Position numbers and translations under genes: made by a program. Of a stretch of DNA of 64,000 nucleotides, positions 18,502 through 27,075 are shown piece by piece. Position 1 is the first letter of the stretch. Every line of letters begins with the position of its first letter. Below the pieces are notes generated by a model. That model saw only the letters and a list, made by a program, of their open reading frames with translations, was not told the origin of the DNA and ran no database searches. Source of the DNA: Bradyrhizobium sp. GTDB taxonomy: Bacteria > Pseudomonadota > Alphaproteobacteria > Rhizobiales > Xanthobacteraceae. The stretch lies in the NCBI RefSeq assembly GCF_016213215.1, contig NZ_JACRAW010000164.1:1-64000 (forward strand). The letters are read 5' to 3'.

Positions 18502-18774
18502 CTACTCGGCCGCAGCCTCCGTCATCGGACGAACCGATACGAACGTGCGGCCGTTGGCTTTGGCATGGAACTCGACATGACCTTCGACCTTCGCAAACAA
18601 GGTGTGGTCGGTCCCCATGCCGACATTAAGGCCGGGGTGCCAGGTCGTGCCGCGCTGACGCGCGATGATGTTGCCGGGAATCACACGCTCGCCGCCAAAC
18701 ACCTTGACGCCAAGGCGCTTGCCCTTGGAATCACGGCCGTTACGCGATGAACCGCCTGCTTTTTTGTGAGCCAT
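18502..18774 (-). CDS. rpmA: 50S ribosomal protein bL27
   Basis: bL27 reaches toward the peptidyl-transferase centre of the 50S subunit. The 90-residue product has the canonical start MAHKKAGGSSRNGRDSKGKR and the GGERVIPGNIIARQRGT core, with the usual VGMGTDHTLFA. The length and sequence are normal, and the N-terminus lacks the cleavable extension seen in Firmicutes. It lies 92 bp downstream of rplU in the conserved rplU-rpmA operon. Confidence 0.99.
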   Translation of the reverse strand: MAHKKAGGSSRNGRDSKGKRLGVKVFGGERVIPGNIIARQRGTTWHPGLNVGMGTDHTLFAKVEGHVEFHAKANGRTFVSVRPMTEAAAE

Positions 18775-18866
18775 GGCCCGTCTCCGAAACTCTTCGTATC
18801 TCTAGATCAATTCCTTGAAGGAATCATTTCAATTCTTCTCACGCATCAATTCGTGAATTGGCGTGA

Positions 18867-19247
18867 TCACTTCTCCGCGGTCGCGTCCTTCGCCACCTTT
18901 TCCTTCTTCGGACGAGGTCCGACCGAAGGCTTTGCGTCATCCGTCAGGATCTCGGTGACGCGCAGCACGGTGAGCTCGTCGCGATAGCCGCGCTTACGGC
19001 GCGAATTCTTGCGGCGGCGCTTCTTGAACGCGATGACCTTGGGGCCGCGCTTGTGCTGCAGCACCTCTGCCGCAACCGACGCACCCTTGATCGTCGGGGT
19101 ACCCAGCACCGGCGTGTCACCGCCGACCACCAGGACTTCACTCAGCTGCACGATCGTGCCGACATCGCCGGCGATCTTGCCTATCTCAAGTACATCATCC
19201 GGAACGACGCGGTACTGCCGGCCGCCGGTTTTGATGACTGCGAACAT
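18867..19247 (-). CDS. rplU: 50S ribosomal protein bL21
   Basis: bL21 binds 23S rRNA early in 50S assembly. The start at 19247 gives MFAVIKTGGRQYRVVPDDVL, the family N-terminus, with AAGGAA at good spacing upstream. The core KRRRKNSRRKRGYRDELTVL is typical. The 126-residue form carries a Lys/Glu-rich C-terminal tail (about residues 105-126) common in alphaproteobacteria. The frame is open upstream to 19583, but that region is leader. It is first in the rplU-rpmA operon. Confidence 0.98.
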   Translation of the reverse strand: MFAVIKTGGRQYRVVPDDVLEIGKIAGDVGTIVQLSEVLVVGGDTPVLGTPTIKGASVAAEVLQHKRGPKVIAFKKRRRKNSRRKRGYRDELTVLRVTEILTDDAKPSVGPRPKKEKVAKDATAEK

Positions 19248-19271
19248 CGTTCTATTCCTTCGTGTTCGATC

Positions 19272-19298
19272 CCGGCCTCGGGTTGACCCCCGGGTCGG
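19272..19298 (-). promoter_or_regulatory. Hairpin in the rplU leader
   Basis: About 10 base pairs with one G-U pair and one bulge close around TTGACC, located 25 bases upstream of the bL21 start codon. Its position just before the ribosome binding site would suit an L21 leader structure under autoregulation, but this is inferred from position only; the T-run beside it is on the other strand. Confidence 0.3.
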
Positions 19299-19581
19299 CT
19301 TTTTGTCAGTCGCTATGGGTTGCGATTTCTGCGCGGGGCGGGACGGGTTCCATCCAACGGCCCGCGCAAAAACAAGCGGCGCGAGAGCTCCCGCGCCGGA
19401 TCGGGGACTTATAGCGGCGAAACAGCCCGAGTCAAGGAAAACCGGGTTGAAAATGCCCAAAATTCGAAGGATTTGGCCGATCTTCGCCCGCCCGGCTCGC
19501 TGTCGGAATATCGTCCTCATGCTGCAACCAACGATGTCCCGGCGCCGTTGTCCCCCCGCATCCAAGGGGGCAAGGGTACCC

Positions 19582-20712
19582 ATGGCGGAAGAACTGGCAC
19601 TTTCGACCGGTATCGCGCATCACGGCGCGAGCCGCCTGCCGTCGGTCGACATCGACAGTTTCAACATAGAGTTGAAGGACGAGGACGGCTTCCTGGGCGA
19701 CCGCGCCAGCAAGGGCGCGTTCCGGGAGATCCTCGAACGGTGGCGCAAACCCCTGCGCAAGACCGGTGAGGACCCCTTCGGCGACGAGCCCTCGGAGAAC
19801 ATCAGCAAGAAGATCCTCGATGCCATCCTGATCAGCGACGACACGGAGGCCTCCGCCGTCGTGCACAGCGCGATCGAGGAGTTTGCGCAGGAACTCGCCT
19901 ATGTCACGCGGCGCTTTCTCAAGACCAAGGCCTGGGCGAAGACTGAGCGGATCGTCGTCGGCGGGGGCTTTCGCGACAGCCGGCTGGGAGAACTCGCCAT
20001 CGCGCGGGCCGAAATCATCCTGAAGTCCGAGGGCTTCGCCATCGACGTGCTGCCGATCCGTTTCCATCCGGACGAAGCCGGGCTGATCGGGGCCCTGCAT
20101 CTGGCGCCGTCATGGATCTTCGAGGCCCACGACAGCATTCTCGCGGTCGATATCGGCGGCACGAACATTCGTTGCGGCGTCGTCGAAACGCGCTTCGATA
20201 AGGCCGACGACCTCTCCAAGGCCGCAGTGTGGAAATCGGAGTTGTGGCGCCATGCCGATGACGAGCCGACGCGCGAAGCCGCGGTAAAACGGCTTGTCAA
20301 AATGCTTAAAGGCCTGATCGATCAGGCCAATGCCGAGGGACTCAAGCTCGCGCCTTTTATCGGAATCGCCTGCCCGGGGGTGATCAACGAGGACGGCTCC
20401 ATCGAAAAAGGGGCGCAAAACCTGCCGGGCAATTGGGAGAGCCGCAGGTTCAACCTGCCCGCGAGTCTCGCCGAGGGCATACCGCAGATCGGCGGACATG
20501 ACACGGCGATCGTCATGCATAATGACGGCGTGGTGCAGGGGCTTTCCGAGGTGCCGTTCATGCAGGACGTTCTGCGCTGGGGCGTGCTGACCATCGGCAC
20601 CGGACTCGGCAATGCGCGATTTACCAACCGGCGCAGGGAAGCCGAAAAGGACGAGAAGAACGGCAAGAACGGCAAGAAGGAGAGGAAGGTCAGGCAACCC
20701 AAGGAGGAGTAA
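19582..20712 (+). CDS. ROK-family-like protein with circularly permuted motif order
   Basis: The 376-residue product contains the hallmarks of ROK sugar kinases but in rotated order. Residues about 92-175 look like the usual C-terminal part of a ROK protein: a helix, then RIVVGGGFRDSRL (GGG at 127-129) and FHPDEAGLIGALHLA (164-174). The usual N-terminal part comes after it: ILAVDIGGTNIRCGVVE (DIGGT at 190-194), GIACPGVINEDGSI (262-274), HNDGVVQGLSE (313-323) and TIGTGLGNA (338-346). A Lys/Glu-rich tail ends the protein. I see neither the ROK zinc-binding cluster nor a helix-turn-helix. Kinase activity on a sugar is possible but unproven. ATG 19582 was chosen because the upstream open frame overlaps the rplU leader. 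The gene is monocistronic. Confidence 0.75.
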   Translation: MAEELALSTGIAHHGASRLPSVDIDSFNIELKDEDGFLGDRASKGAFREILERWRKPLRKTGEDPFGDEPSENISKKILDAILISDDTEASAVVHSAIEEFAQELAYVTRRFLKTKAWAKTERIVVGGGFRDSRLGELAIARAEIILKSEGFAIDVLPIRFHPDEAGLIGALHLAPSWIFEAHDSILAVDIGGTNIRCGVVETRFDKADDLSKAAVWKSELWRHADDEPTREAAVKRLVKMLKGLIDQANAEGLKLAPFIGIACPGVINEDGSIEKGAQNLPGNWESRRFNLPASLAEGIPQIGGHDTAIVMHNDGVVQGLSEVPFMQDVLRWGVLTIGTGLGNARFTNRRREAEKDEKNGKNGKKERKVRQPKEE

Positions 20713-21042
20713 CCTTGACTGGTTAGGTTAAGATTGGGTTTGCGTTGCCCATTGCGAACGACTTGCTACCGTCGGCTGGTCGCCTCACCTGACCGGCGAA
20801 GCCGCCCTTCCCGGCCAGAATTTTAATGATGCGGCACGGGACCGCCAGCTTTTATACCGCGTCTGGCGGTCCCACCCCGCGGTGCCTGCGCGGGCCATCG
20901 GGAACGGCGCCGCAGGCGGAGCTCGATGAGCTGTTGTCCGGGGCTGGCAGTGGTTCTTCGTGCTCGCACCCTTGTCTGACCCGCCATCCTCGCCTAGAAC
21001 ACGGCCCGACCACAGGTGCTTCGCACCCTTGTTGGCCCCTTA
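20713..21042. other. Non-coding stretch before tRNA-Ser
   Basis: These 330 bases contain no convincing ORF. The part nearest the tRNA is expected to hold its promoter, but I could not pick a convincing -35/-10 pair. Confidence 0.4.
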
Positions 21043-21132
21043 GGAGAGGTGGCAGAGTGGTTGAATGCACCGCACTCGAAATGCGGCATAGGTGCAAGCC
21101 TATCGGGGGTTCGAATCCCTCCCTCTCCGCCA
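21043..21132 (+). tRNA. tRNA-Ser (anticodon CGA)
   Basis: A 90-nt class II tRNA with encoded CCA. The acceptor stem GGAGAGG (21043-21049) pairs with CCTCTCC (21122-21128), then discriminator G and CCA. The anticodon arm CCGCA-CTCGAAA-TGCGG places CGA at 21077-21079, reading UCG codons. A long variable arm precedes the T arm (GGGTTCGAATCCC). Serine identity agrees with the long variable arm. The genes downstream look accessory, and tRNA-Ser genes are common integration sites, but I saw no repeated copy of the tRNA 3' end. Confidence 0.97.
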
Positions 21133-21292
21133 TTCTGGCCGAAAAGTCCTTATTTATCAGCGCTTCCTCAAGTTGGCTGTTTGGCAGCCCATACTCCAGC
21201 CCATCTTCGCTCTCGGACGGAAAGAACGAGATCCTGTTAACGTCGTCCCTATCGGATACTCCGCCGTGAACGCTGCCCGGAAAGGCAACTGC

Positions 21293-21541
21293 ATGAAGAC
21301 GCTTCTTGTCGCGTTGGCGCTCGGCACATTCGCGCAAGGCGCTCTCGCCGGAGAGCCGGACTGCCGCGCGATCGAGAGCACGGGCGGACGTCTCGCCTGT
21401 TATGATGCTGCGTTTCCTCCGAAAGCGAAGAAGCCCGCCGCAGTCGAAAACGACGCATCGCGGGCTGCATACAAAGACCCGTTCATTGCGGAAGACGCCC
21501 GAACCGCAGCGAAGCTAAGAAATATCTGTCGCGGTTGCTGA
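21293..21541 (+). CDS. Small secreted protein with a C...RLACYD motif
   Basis: The 82-residue product begins MKTLLVALALGTFAQGALAG, a clear signal peptide, and continues EPDCRAIESTGGRLACYDAA. The C-x(n)-RLACYD pattern occurs near the N-terminus of many small secreted proteobacterial proteins of unknown role; the two cysteines may form a disulphide. The mature part is only about 60 residues, Lys/Ala-rich, ending in CRGC. The GGAAAGG ribosome binding site 9 bases upstream supports the ATG at 21293. It stands alone just after tRNA-Ser. Confidence 0.7.
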   Translation: MKTLLVALALGTFAQGALAGEPDCRAIESTGGRLACYDAAFPPKAKKPAAVENDASRAAYKDPFIAEDARTAAKLRNICRGC

Positions 21542-22177
21542 GAGTCGAGACGAACGACTCGCGGGAGTTAGCGGCCGATACGGAGGGCGGCCGAATAGAG
21601 CGTAGCGCCATGCGCCGCTATGGCCATGCAATAGCAGCTTGTATTTCGCAGCGACGCTTGTGCTTCCATATCTGTCCTGATTGACATCGAAGTTGGTCGG
21701 CGACGCGAGTAGAATTGTGAGGCGCCCGGTGAACCGCCAGCATCCCTTCGTCGAGGTTCTGGTCTCGGACATCGAGAAAAGCGGCGAGACCCTGGATCTA
21801 AGTGAGCTCGTGCGAGAGCCTTTGCCGCCGACATTCCCTAGGCTGACTTGAGCCAGACAACGATTGTCAACAAGAGGAGGCCACATCCGGCAACGAACAT
21901 ATCGAAATCGACGCAAGCCTCTGATGTCGCAAGCGATGCCTGGAAGCTCGTTCATCGCTCAATCATTCCGCGTATTTTCTGCAAATGAGGCGCGACAGAC
22001 TTTATGAACGCGCAAAGGTTGCTATCCGACGCCTGAGTAGCCATCTGATAGATGATGTAATCGGATCGCTGTAACAGCGCCTGTCGCGAGCGCGACACTT
22101 TAGCCACGCCAGATCGTACCGACAGTATCGACCAACGGCATGTCGCGTCGACATGCGCGTCACGGGTAAGGACATTG
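21542..22177. other. Mostly empty stretch between the small secreted gene and manA
   Basis: The base composition looks more AT-rich than the flanking core genes. It holds one possible 56-residue ORF on the plus strand (21681-21851, listed separately). A minus-strand frame at 21952-22185 would encode about 77 residues (MAINVLTRDAHV..., C-terminal QKIRGMIER) but overlaps the manA start, and I cannot support it. Nothing else is recognisable; decayed genes are possible. Confidence 0.4.
21681..21851 (+). CDS. Possible small ORF of unknown function
   Basis: A TTG-initiated frame of 56 residues (or 40 from the GTG at 21729) contains HPFVEVLVSDIEKSGETLDL and SELVREPLPPTF. The amphipathic, Glu/Leu-rich composition is more protein-like than that of the surrounding frames, and a stop codon lies directly upstream. 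No ribosome binding site is convincing and no family is recognised. It could be a remnant of a longer gene. Confidence 0.25.
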   Translation: MTSKLVGDASRIVRRPVNRQHPFVEVLVSDIEKSGETLDLSELVREPLPPTFPRLT

Positions 22178-23116
22178 ATGGCCATTGAACATGCCTCCGT
22201 GCAGGTTGCGCGCAAACCGTGGGGGATGGCCGATCTCAGTCCATGGAGCAGCATTGATGTTTCTGGCGACCCGGTCGGGGAATTGTGGTTTCAGCGCGTC
22301 GACAAAGATGCACCAAGCTCCGCCTTGCTGCTCAAGCTCTTGTTTACCAGCGAACCTTTGTCGATCCAGGTTCATCCAGATGATGAATTCGCGCACTCAA
22401 TCGGTTTGCCGAACGGGAAATCCGAGGCGTGGTACATCCTTTCGGCAGCCCCGGGCGCGCGGGTTGCGCTGGGACTAAAGCGACATCTCACGACGCAACT
22501 ATTGCGCGCAGCGATCAGGGACGGCTCGATTGCCGCTCTCGCGCAATGGCGTCCTGTTGCGAAAGGCGACATCATCTTCGTCCCTGGCGGCACAATCCAC
22601 GCCATCGGCGCCGGCATAGTGCTCGCCGAGATCCAGCAGCGCAGCGACACGACATTCCGCCTGTTCGATTTTGGCCGGCACCGCGAGCTGCACGAAGATA
22701 GCGCCGTGGCCGCTTCCGATGCCGGGCCGCCCCAAACTCAATCGGGTCCACGACGTCTCACCGACACTCGGAGCGTTCTCGTCGCGAGCCCACATTTCGT
22801 ACTCGAGCGGATCGATCTTCAGGCGAATTCGCATTGGGCACTCGACACCGATCGAGAAACCTGGATCCTTGTAATTGAGGGGAACGGGCGCATCGGGCTG
22901 ACGAATACGACCGTCGGCGACGTGATCTTTGTTGAGGCCGATAGCTCCGGCATCGAGGTTGGTCCGGACGGGATGAGCGGCCTGATCGCCTATCCGGGAC
23001 CGGATCCCATTGCGTCCCTGCTGCAGGATTGCGCAGGACGAACGATCAATTCTGCCGGCACGTCCGCCGCCGCGCATTCTCCGAAATCAAGCAAGATTAT
23101 CGAGGCACAGACATGA
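22178..23116 (+). CDS. manA: Class I mannose-6-phosphate isomerase
   Basis: Type I phosphomannose isomerases interconvert mannose 6-phosphate and fructose 6-phosphate with a zinc ion. The 312-residue cupin-type protein has the metal site pieces LSIQVHPDDEFA (residues about 61-72), KSEAWYIL (81-88) and GGTIHAIGAG, all typical. ATG 22178 has AAGGA upstream. The stop overlaps the start of the glycosyltransferase gene by 4 bases (ATGA), so the two are translationally coupled. A GH130 gene follows, and the set suggests making or recycling a mannose polymer or oligosaccharide. Confidence 0.92.
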   Translation: MAIEHASVQVARKPWGMADLSPWSSIDVSGDPVGELWFQRVDKDAPSSALLLKLLFTSEPLSIQVHPDDEFAHSIGLPNGKSEAWYILSAAPGARVALGLKRHLTTQLLRAAIRDGSIAALAQWRPVAKGDIIFVPGGTIHAIGAGIVLAEIQQRSDTTFRLFDFGRHRELHEDSAVAASDAGPPQTQSGPRRLTDTRSVLVASPHFVLERIDLQANSHWALDTDRETWILVIEGNGRIGLTNTTVGDVIFVEADSSGIEVGPDGMSGLIAYPGPDPIASLLQDCAGRTINSAGTSAAAHSPKSSKIIEAQT

Positions 23117-25398
23117 CGCCGCTCCGCCGTATCGCCGTTATCGGCAACTCGCTGCCTCGCCGATGCGGAATTGCAACCTTTACGACCGACCTGCAGAAGG
23201 CGATATCGATTTCACGCCCGGATTTGGAGACCTGCATCGTGGCGATGACCGATCGCGGTCAAGCCTATGATTATCCTCCGGCGGTCGCTTTTCAGATCAA
23301 CGACGGCAATATCGAAGAATACACGCGCGCCGCAGATTTCCTGAATGCCGGCCAGTTCGACACCGTGTGCCTCCAGCACGAGTTCGGGATTTTCGGTGGC
23401 GAAGCCGGTGCCCATATCCTCGTGCTGTTGTCGCGCCTCACCATGCCGGTGGTGACGACGTTCCATACCGTGCTGGCCAATCCGACGGCCAAGCAACGCG
23501 CGGTCATGGAGCGCATCATCGATGCGTCGTCGAAAGTCGTGGTGATGGCCAACAAGGGCCGCGAGCTGTTGCGTGACGTCTATCTGGTGCCGGATGACAA
23601 CATCGAGGTGATCGCCCACGGCATTCCCGATGTCGCATTTGTCGGGTCCGATGCGGCGAAGGCCAGGCTCGGATTTGAGGGAAAGTCGGTCATTCTGACA
23701 TTCGGCCTGCTATCATCCAACAAGGGCATCGAAGTCATGATCGACGCCATGCCGTCAATTCTGAAACGCTGCGCGGATGCGGTGTACGTCGTGCTCGGCG
23801 CAACGCACCCCAATCTGGTTCGAAACCAGGGCGAGGCCTATCGCGAGGGCCTGATGGCGCGGGTGCGTAAACTTGGAATCGACAACAACGTGGTGTTCCT
23901 CGACCGGTTCGTCGATCTGGCCACGCTGCTCGAATTCATCTCAATGTGCGACGTCTATGTCACGCCGTATCTCAACGAGGCCCAGATGACGTCGGGAACC
24001 CTGGCGTACAGCTTTGGACTGGGGAAGCCGGTCGTCTCGACGCCTTACTGGCACGCACGCGAGCTGCTTGCTGACGGATGCGGGGTTCTGGTCCCTTTCG
24101 GCGATGCAGGGGCGATCGGCAGCGAAATCGCAAAATTGCTCACCGACGACGCTCGCCGGCAGGCGATGTCTCGGCGCGCCTATGCTGCGAGCCGAATGAT
24201 GACGTGGGAACGCACGGCCGAGCATTACATGTCCGTGTTCGAGAATGCGCGGCAGGGTCACCGGCTTAAGGTCTTTGCGCGCGCTGACACGGGCTCGCCG
24301 GAGCCACGTGGCCCCGCGCCGCCTGACATGCAAATCGGCCATTTCCTGTCGATGTGCGACGATATCGGCCTGTTCCAGCACGCGGTGCATTCGGTGCCCG
24401 ATCGTTCGCACGGCTATTGCGTCGACGACAATGCCCGAGCATTGCTGCTGGCCTGCGCCCTCAATAATCCGGGCGAACAGCCCCTATCGGAAGTCTTGAC
24501 GGCTCGCTTTGCAGCCTTCGTGCAGCATGCATGGAACCCCGAGACCCGGCAATTTCGCAACTTCATGGGCTTCAATCGAACCTGGCTTGAAGACAGGGGC
24601 TCCGAAGACAGTCACGGGCGAACTCTATGGGCCTTGGGTGAGTCCGCGCGCAGAGACGCAAGCCCGTCGCGGCGCAGGTGGGCTACTGATCTGTTCGCCC
24701 AGGCATTGTCGACCGCTGAGAGCTTTCGCTCACCCCGAGCGTGGGCGTTCATGCTGCTGGGTTTGGACGCCTATTGCGCTGCAGTTCCGGACGATCTCCA
24801 CGCCAAGGAAGTCCGGCATTCTCTTGCCGACAGGTTGATGTCCTGTCTGGCGTCGGTCGAGACGCCGGACTGGGTGTGGTTCGAGGAAGGGCTGGCTTAC
24901 GACAACGCGCGATTGCCGCAGGCATTGATGCTGACCGGCATGGCGACGCAGACGCCGCGCTACCTCGATGCCGGATCGAGGTCTCTGCGCTGGCTAATGA
25001 CGCAACAAACCACAACGGCAGGTCATTTCCGGCCGGTCGGCACCGCTGGCTTCGGCGAACAGCGGCAACATCCCCGTGCCTTCGATCAGCAGCCGGTGGA
25101 AGCAACGGCGACGATCGCTGCCTGCCTTACGGCGTGGCGCGCGGACGGCGATGCAGAGTGGAAAGCCATGGCGACTCGCGCCTTCGCCTGGTTTCTCGGC
25201 AGCAATGATCTGTCAGTGGCGCTGGTCGATCCGCACACCGGGAGTTGCCGCGATGGATTGCACCCCGATCGCGCCAACGAAAACCGCGGGGGCGAGTCGG
25301 TTGTCTGCTATCTGCTGGGACTTGCGGAGATTCGCCAGCTTGCGCGCGTCAACACCAGCCTGATAAAGCCCACTTCCTTGCGCGCTGTGGGCGCCTGA
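23113..25398 (+). CDS. GT4 glycosyltransferase fused to a C-terminal toroid-like domain
   Basis: Residues 1 to about 385 form a GT-B, GT4-type glycosyltransferase: RIAVIGNSLPRRCGIATFT at the N-terminus, VVTTFHTVL, ILTFGLLSSNKGIEVMIDAM and the donor-site region PYLNEAQMTSGTLAYSFGLG. Residues about 410-761 form a second domain rich in paired helices with HGYCVDDNARALLLA, YDNARLPQAL, FDQQPVEA and GGESVVCYLLG, which looks like an (alpha/alpha)6 toroid as in glycan-acting enzymes. No signal peptide is seen, so it should act in the cytoplasm. ATG 23113 overlaps the manA stop. With manA upstream and GH130 downstream, a mannosyl transfer role is inferred, not shown. Confidence 0.82.
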   Translation: MTPLRRIAVIGNSLPRRCGIATFTTDLQKAISISRPDLETCIVAMTDRGQAYDYPPAVAFQINDGNIEEYTRAADFLNAGQFDTVCLQHEFGIFGGEAGAHILVLLSRLTMPVVTTFHTVLANPTAKQRAVMERIIDASSKVVVMANKGRELLRDVYLVPDDNIEVIAHGIPDVAFVGSDAAKARLGFEGKSVILTFGLLSSNKGIEVMIDAMPSILKRCADAVYVVLGATHPNLVRNQGEAYREGLMARVRKLGIDNNVVFLDRFVDLATLLEFISMCDVYVTPYLNEAQMTSGTLAYSFGLGKPVVSTPYWHARELLADGCGVLVPFGDAGAIGSEIAKLLTDDARRQAMSRRAYAASRMMTWERTAEHYMSVFENARQGHRLKVFARADTGSPEPRGPAPPDMQIGHFLSMCDDIGLFQHAVHSVPDRSHGYCVDDNARALLLACALNNPGEQPLSEVLTARFAAFVQHAWNPETRQFRNFMGFNRTWLEDRGSEDSHGRTLWALGESARRDASPSRRRWATDLFAQALSTAESFRSPRAWAFMLLGLDAYCAAVPDDLHAKEVRHSLADRLMSCLASVETPDWVWFEEGLAYDNARLPQALMLTGMATQTPRYLDAGSRSLRWLMTQQTTTAGHFRPVGTAGFGEQRQHPRAFDQQPVEATATIAACLTAWRADGDAEWKAMATRAFAWFLGSNDLSVALVDPHTGSCRDGLHPDRANENRGGESVVCYLLGLAEIRQLARVNTSLIKPTSLRAVGA

Positions 25399-25431
25399 TT
25401 TCACCTTCTAAGCCAGCGAGCCGAGGACACC

Positions 25432-26730
25432 GTGTCACAAGCTACCTTCCTGAACCGGCAGGCGCTTCATCTGCGCCCCGACCCCGCGCGGGTAATCGTG
25501 CGGCCGTTCAAGCCGGCGACTGAACCGCGCGATCTGAACCCGACCGACAAACTGCGCGCAAATCATATCGTCGACCGGGTTTTCGCACTCGATTCAGAAG
25601 CCGTTGCCACTCAGCTTGCTGACGTCCTGGATAATTTCCAGGGTCGACATCGTAACCTTCTGGAGAGGTTCGAGGCCCGCGCGGATGAGATGGAAGAAGC
25701 TTTCGCAGCGCACGGAGTCTTCTCAAAGATCCAGCGCCAGCTGATCGGCGCCTATTTTCTCAATGAGTATTCGTTCGAAGCCTCTGCCTTGTTTAACCCC
25801 AGCATCGTGCCGCACCCCGATCAATCGGATGCACCGAAGGGCGGCGTGCGCTACATTCTCAGTCTCCGTGCCATAGGCGAAGGGCATGTGTCGTCACTGA
25901 CGTTTCGAACCGGAACAATCGCAGCCGACGGCAGCTTGACCGTTGATCCGACGGCTCGCCTCGCGTCGGTTCCCCGGATTTGCCATCGCGTATCCGGGCC
26001 GGACGGCGAGCGTGTCGAGTTGATTTTCAAACCCGAAGAAGACCTCAGCGAGCGCGTCATCTTTCCCGTTACCGAATCCCAATCGAACGGCATTGAGGAT
26101 GCGCGCTTTGTCCAATTCATCGATGGCGATCGGAAAACCTACTACGCGACCTATACTGCCTACAACGGACGCGCGATCCGTTCCGAATTGATCGAGACCA
26201 GTGATTTCGTATCGTTTCGACTGGCGCCTTTGCGGGGTGCTGCGGCGCGCAACAAGGGCATGGCCCTATTCCCGCGCAAGATTGGCGGCAAGTATGCCAT
26301 GATCGCGCGGCAGGATAATGAGAACCTGTATCTGATCTATTCAGACGACCTCTACACATGGGAAGGCGGTCAGGCCGTTCTGAAACCGCAATTTCCCTGG
26401 GAGTTCGTCCAGATCGGCAATTGCGGGTCGCCGATCGAACTTGATGAAGGTTGGCTGCTGCTAACGCACGGTGTTGGCCCGGTCCGCAAATACTCGATCG
26501 GCGCGGCGCTGCTCGACAAGCGCGATCCCTCCAAGGTGCTGGCGCGTTCGCGTGAGCCGCTGTTGCGGCCTGAGCCATCCGAGCGCGCAGGGTATGTCCC
26601 TAACGTCGTCTACACGTGCGGTGCGATGAGGCACAACGGCCAGATCATCTTGCCATATGCCGTGTCGGACACCTTCTCCAATTTCGCGACCATCAAGATT
26701 TCGGCGCTCATGGAAGCGATGCAACGCTGA
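25432..26730 (+). CDS. GH130 family beta-mannoside phosphorylase/hydrolase
   Basis: The 432-residue protein matches the five-bladed beta-propeller GH130 family. It has EASALFNPSIVPHPDQ, a catalytic-acid context SNGIEDARFV with Asp at about residue 223, YAMIARQDNENLYLIYSDD, IGNCGSPIELDEGWLLLTHGVG and a YVPNVVYTCG segment near the end. Family members use phosphate or water to split beta-mannosides (mannosyl-glucose, beta-1,4- or beta-1,2-mannooligosaccharides). It starts at GTG 25432, 33 bp after the glycosyltransferase. Substrate linkage cannot be read from sequence alone. The first 90 residues are a helical extension typical of the longer members. Confidence 0.9.
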   Translation: MSQATFLNRQALHLRPDPARVIVRPFKPATEPRDLNPTDKLRANHIVDRVFALDSEAVATQLADVLDNFQGRHRNLLERFEARADEMEEAFAAHGVFSKIQRQLIGAYFLNEYSFEASALFNPSIVPHPDQSDAPKGGVRYILSLRAIGEGHVSSLTFRTGTIAADGSLTVDPTARLASVPRICHRVSGPDGERVELIFKPEEDLSERVIFPVTESQSNGIEDARFVQFIDGDRKTYYATYTAYNGRAIRSELIETSDFVSFRLAPLRGAAARNKGMALFPRKIGGKYAMIARQDNENLYLIYSDDLYTWEGGQAVLKPQFPWEFVQIGNCGSPIELDEGWLLLTHGVGPVRKYSIGAALLDKRDPSKVLARSREPLLRPEPSERAGYVPNVVYTCGAMRHNGQIILPYAVSDTFSNFATIKISALMEAMQR

Positions 26731-26789
26731 GCGCGGGTTTCGCAATCGTTGACGTCAACCGTGTTTCTTAACAGGTCGAAGGAATCGTG

Positions 26790-27032
26790 ATGGCCCGCGA
26801 AACAACCTACGTCGTGCAGGCATTCAACGCCGGCAAGGGCGGAAATCTGAAGCCGGACTCTCCGATCGTCTGCAAATCGGAAAGTGGCGCCCTCCGGACA
26901 GCGGAGAGACTGGCATTGAGCAAACTCGCCGTCGTCGCGTTCTCGTCCACCGGCGACCCCGAAATGGGCGACTACGACGATGAGCCTACAGTCTTCTTCC
27001 GGAAGGGCGAGCTTCCGGCTGCCTTCGACTAA
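26790..27032 (+). CDS. Small conserved-looking protein of unknown function
   Basis: An 80-residue soluble protein: MARETTYVVQAFNAGKGGNL, then a segment with ESGALRTAERLALSK and an acidic C-terminus (DYDDEPTVFF, ending PAAFD). GAAGGA lies 8 bases before the ATG at 26790. The layout of short strand, helix and strand suggests a compact alpha/beta fold. I recognise no named family. It follows the mannose operon by 59 bp and could be its last gene or an independent unit. Confidence 0.65.
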   Translation: MARETTYVVQAFNAGKGGNLKPDSPIVCKSESGALRTAERLALSKLAVVAFSSTGDPEMGDYDDEPTVFFRKGELPAAFD

Positions 27033-27075
27033 GTCCGTGGTTGCAATCGAGAAGATTATTGACAGAGGAGCCCAG

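Noticed and set aside
19282..19305. Plus-strand terminator beside the rplU leader (GGGTCGGCTTTTTG)
   Set aside because: It looks like a terminator on the plus strand, but no plus-strand gene ends there; the structure lies in the rplU leader and is better listed as a leader hairpin.
21043..21132. tRNA-Ser as an attB of an integrated element
   Set aside because: I looked by eye for a second copy of the tRNA 3' end and for an integrase gene downstream and found neither within the window, so an intact island cannot be claimed.
21515..21955. A 146-codon minus-strand frame in the gap before manA
   Set aside because: No ribosome site, no recognisable motif, overlaps the end of the small secreted gene, and composition (Ser/Arg-rich) is unlike a folded protein.
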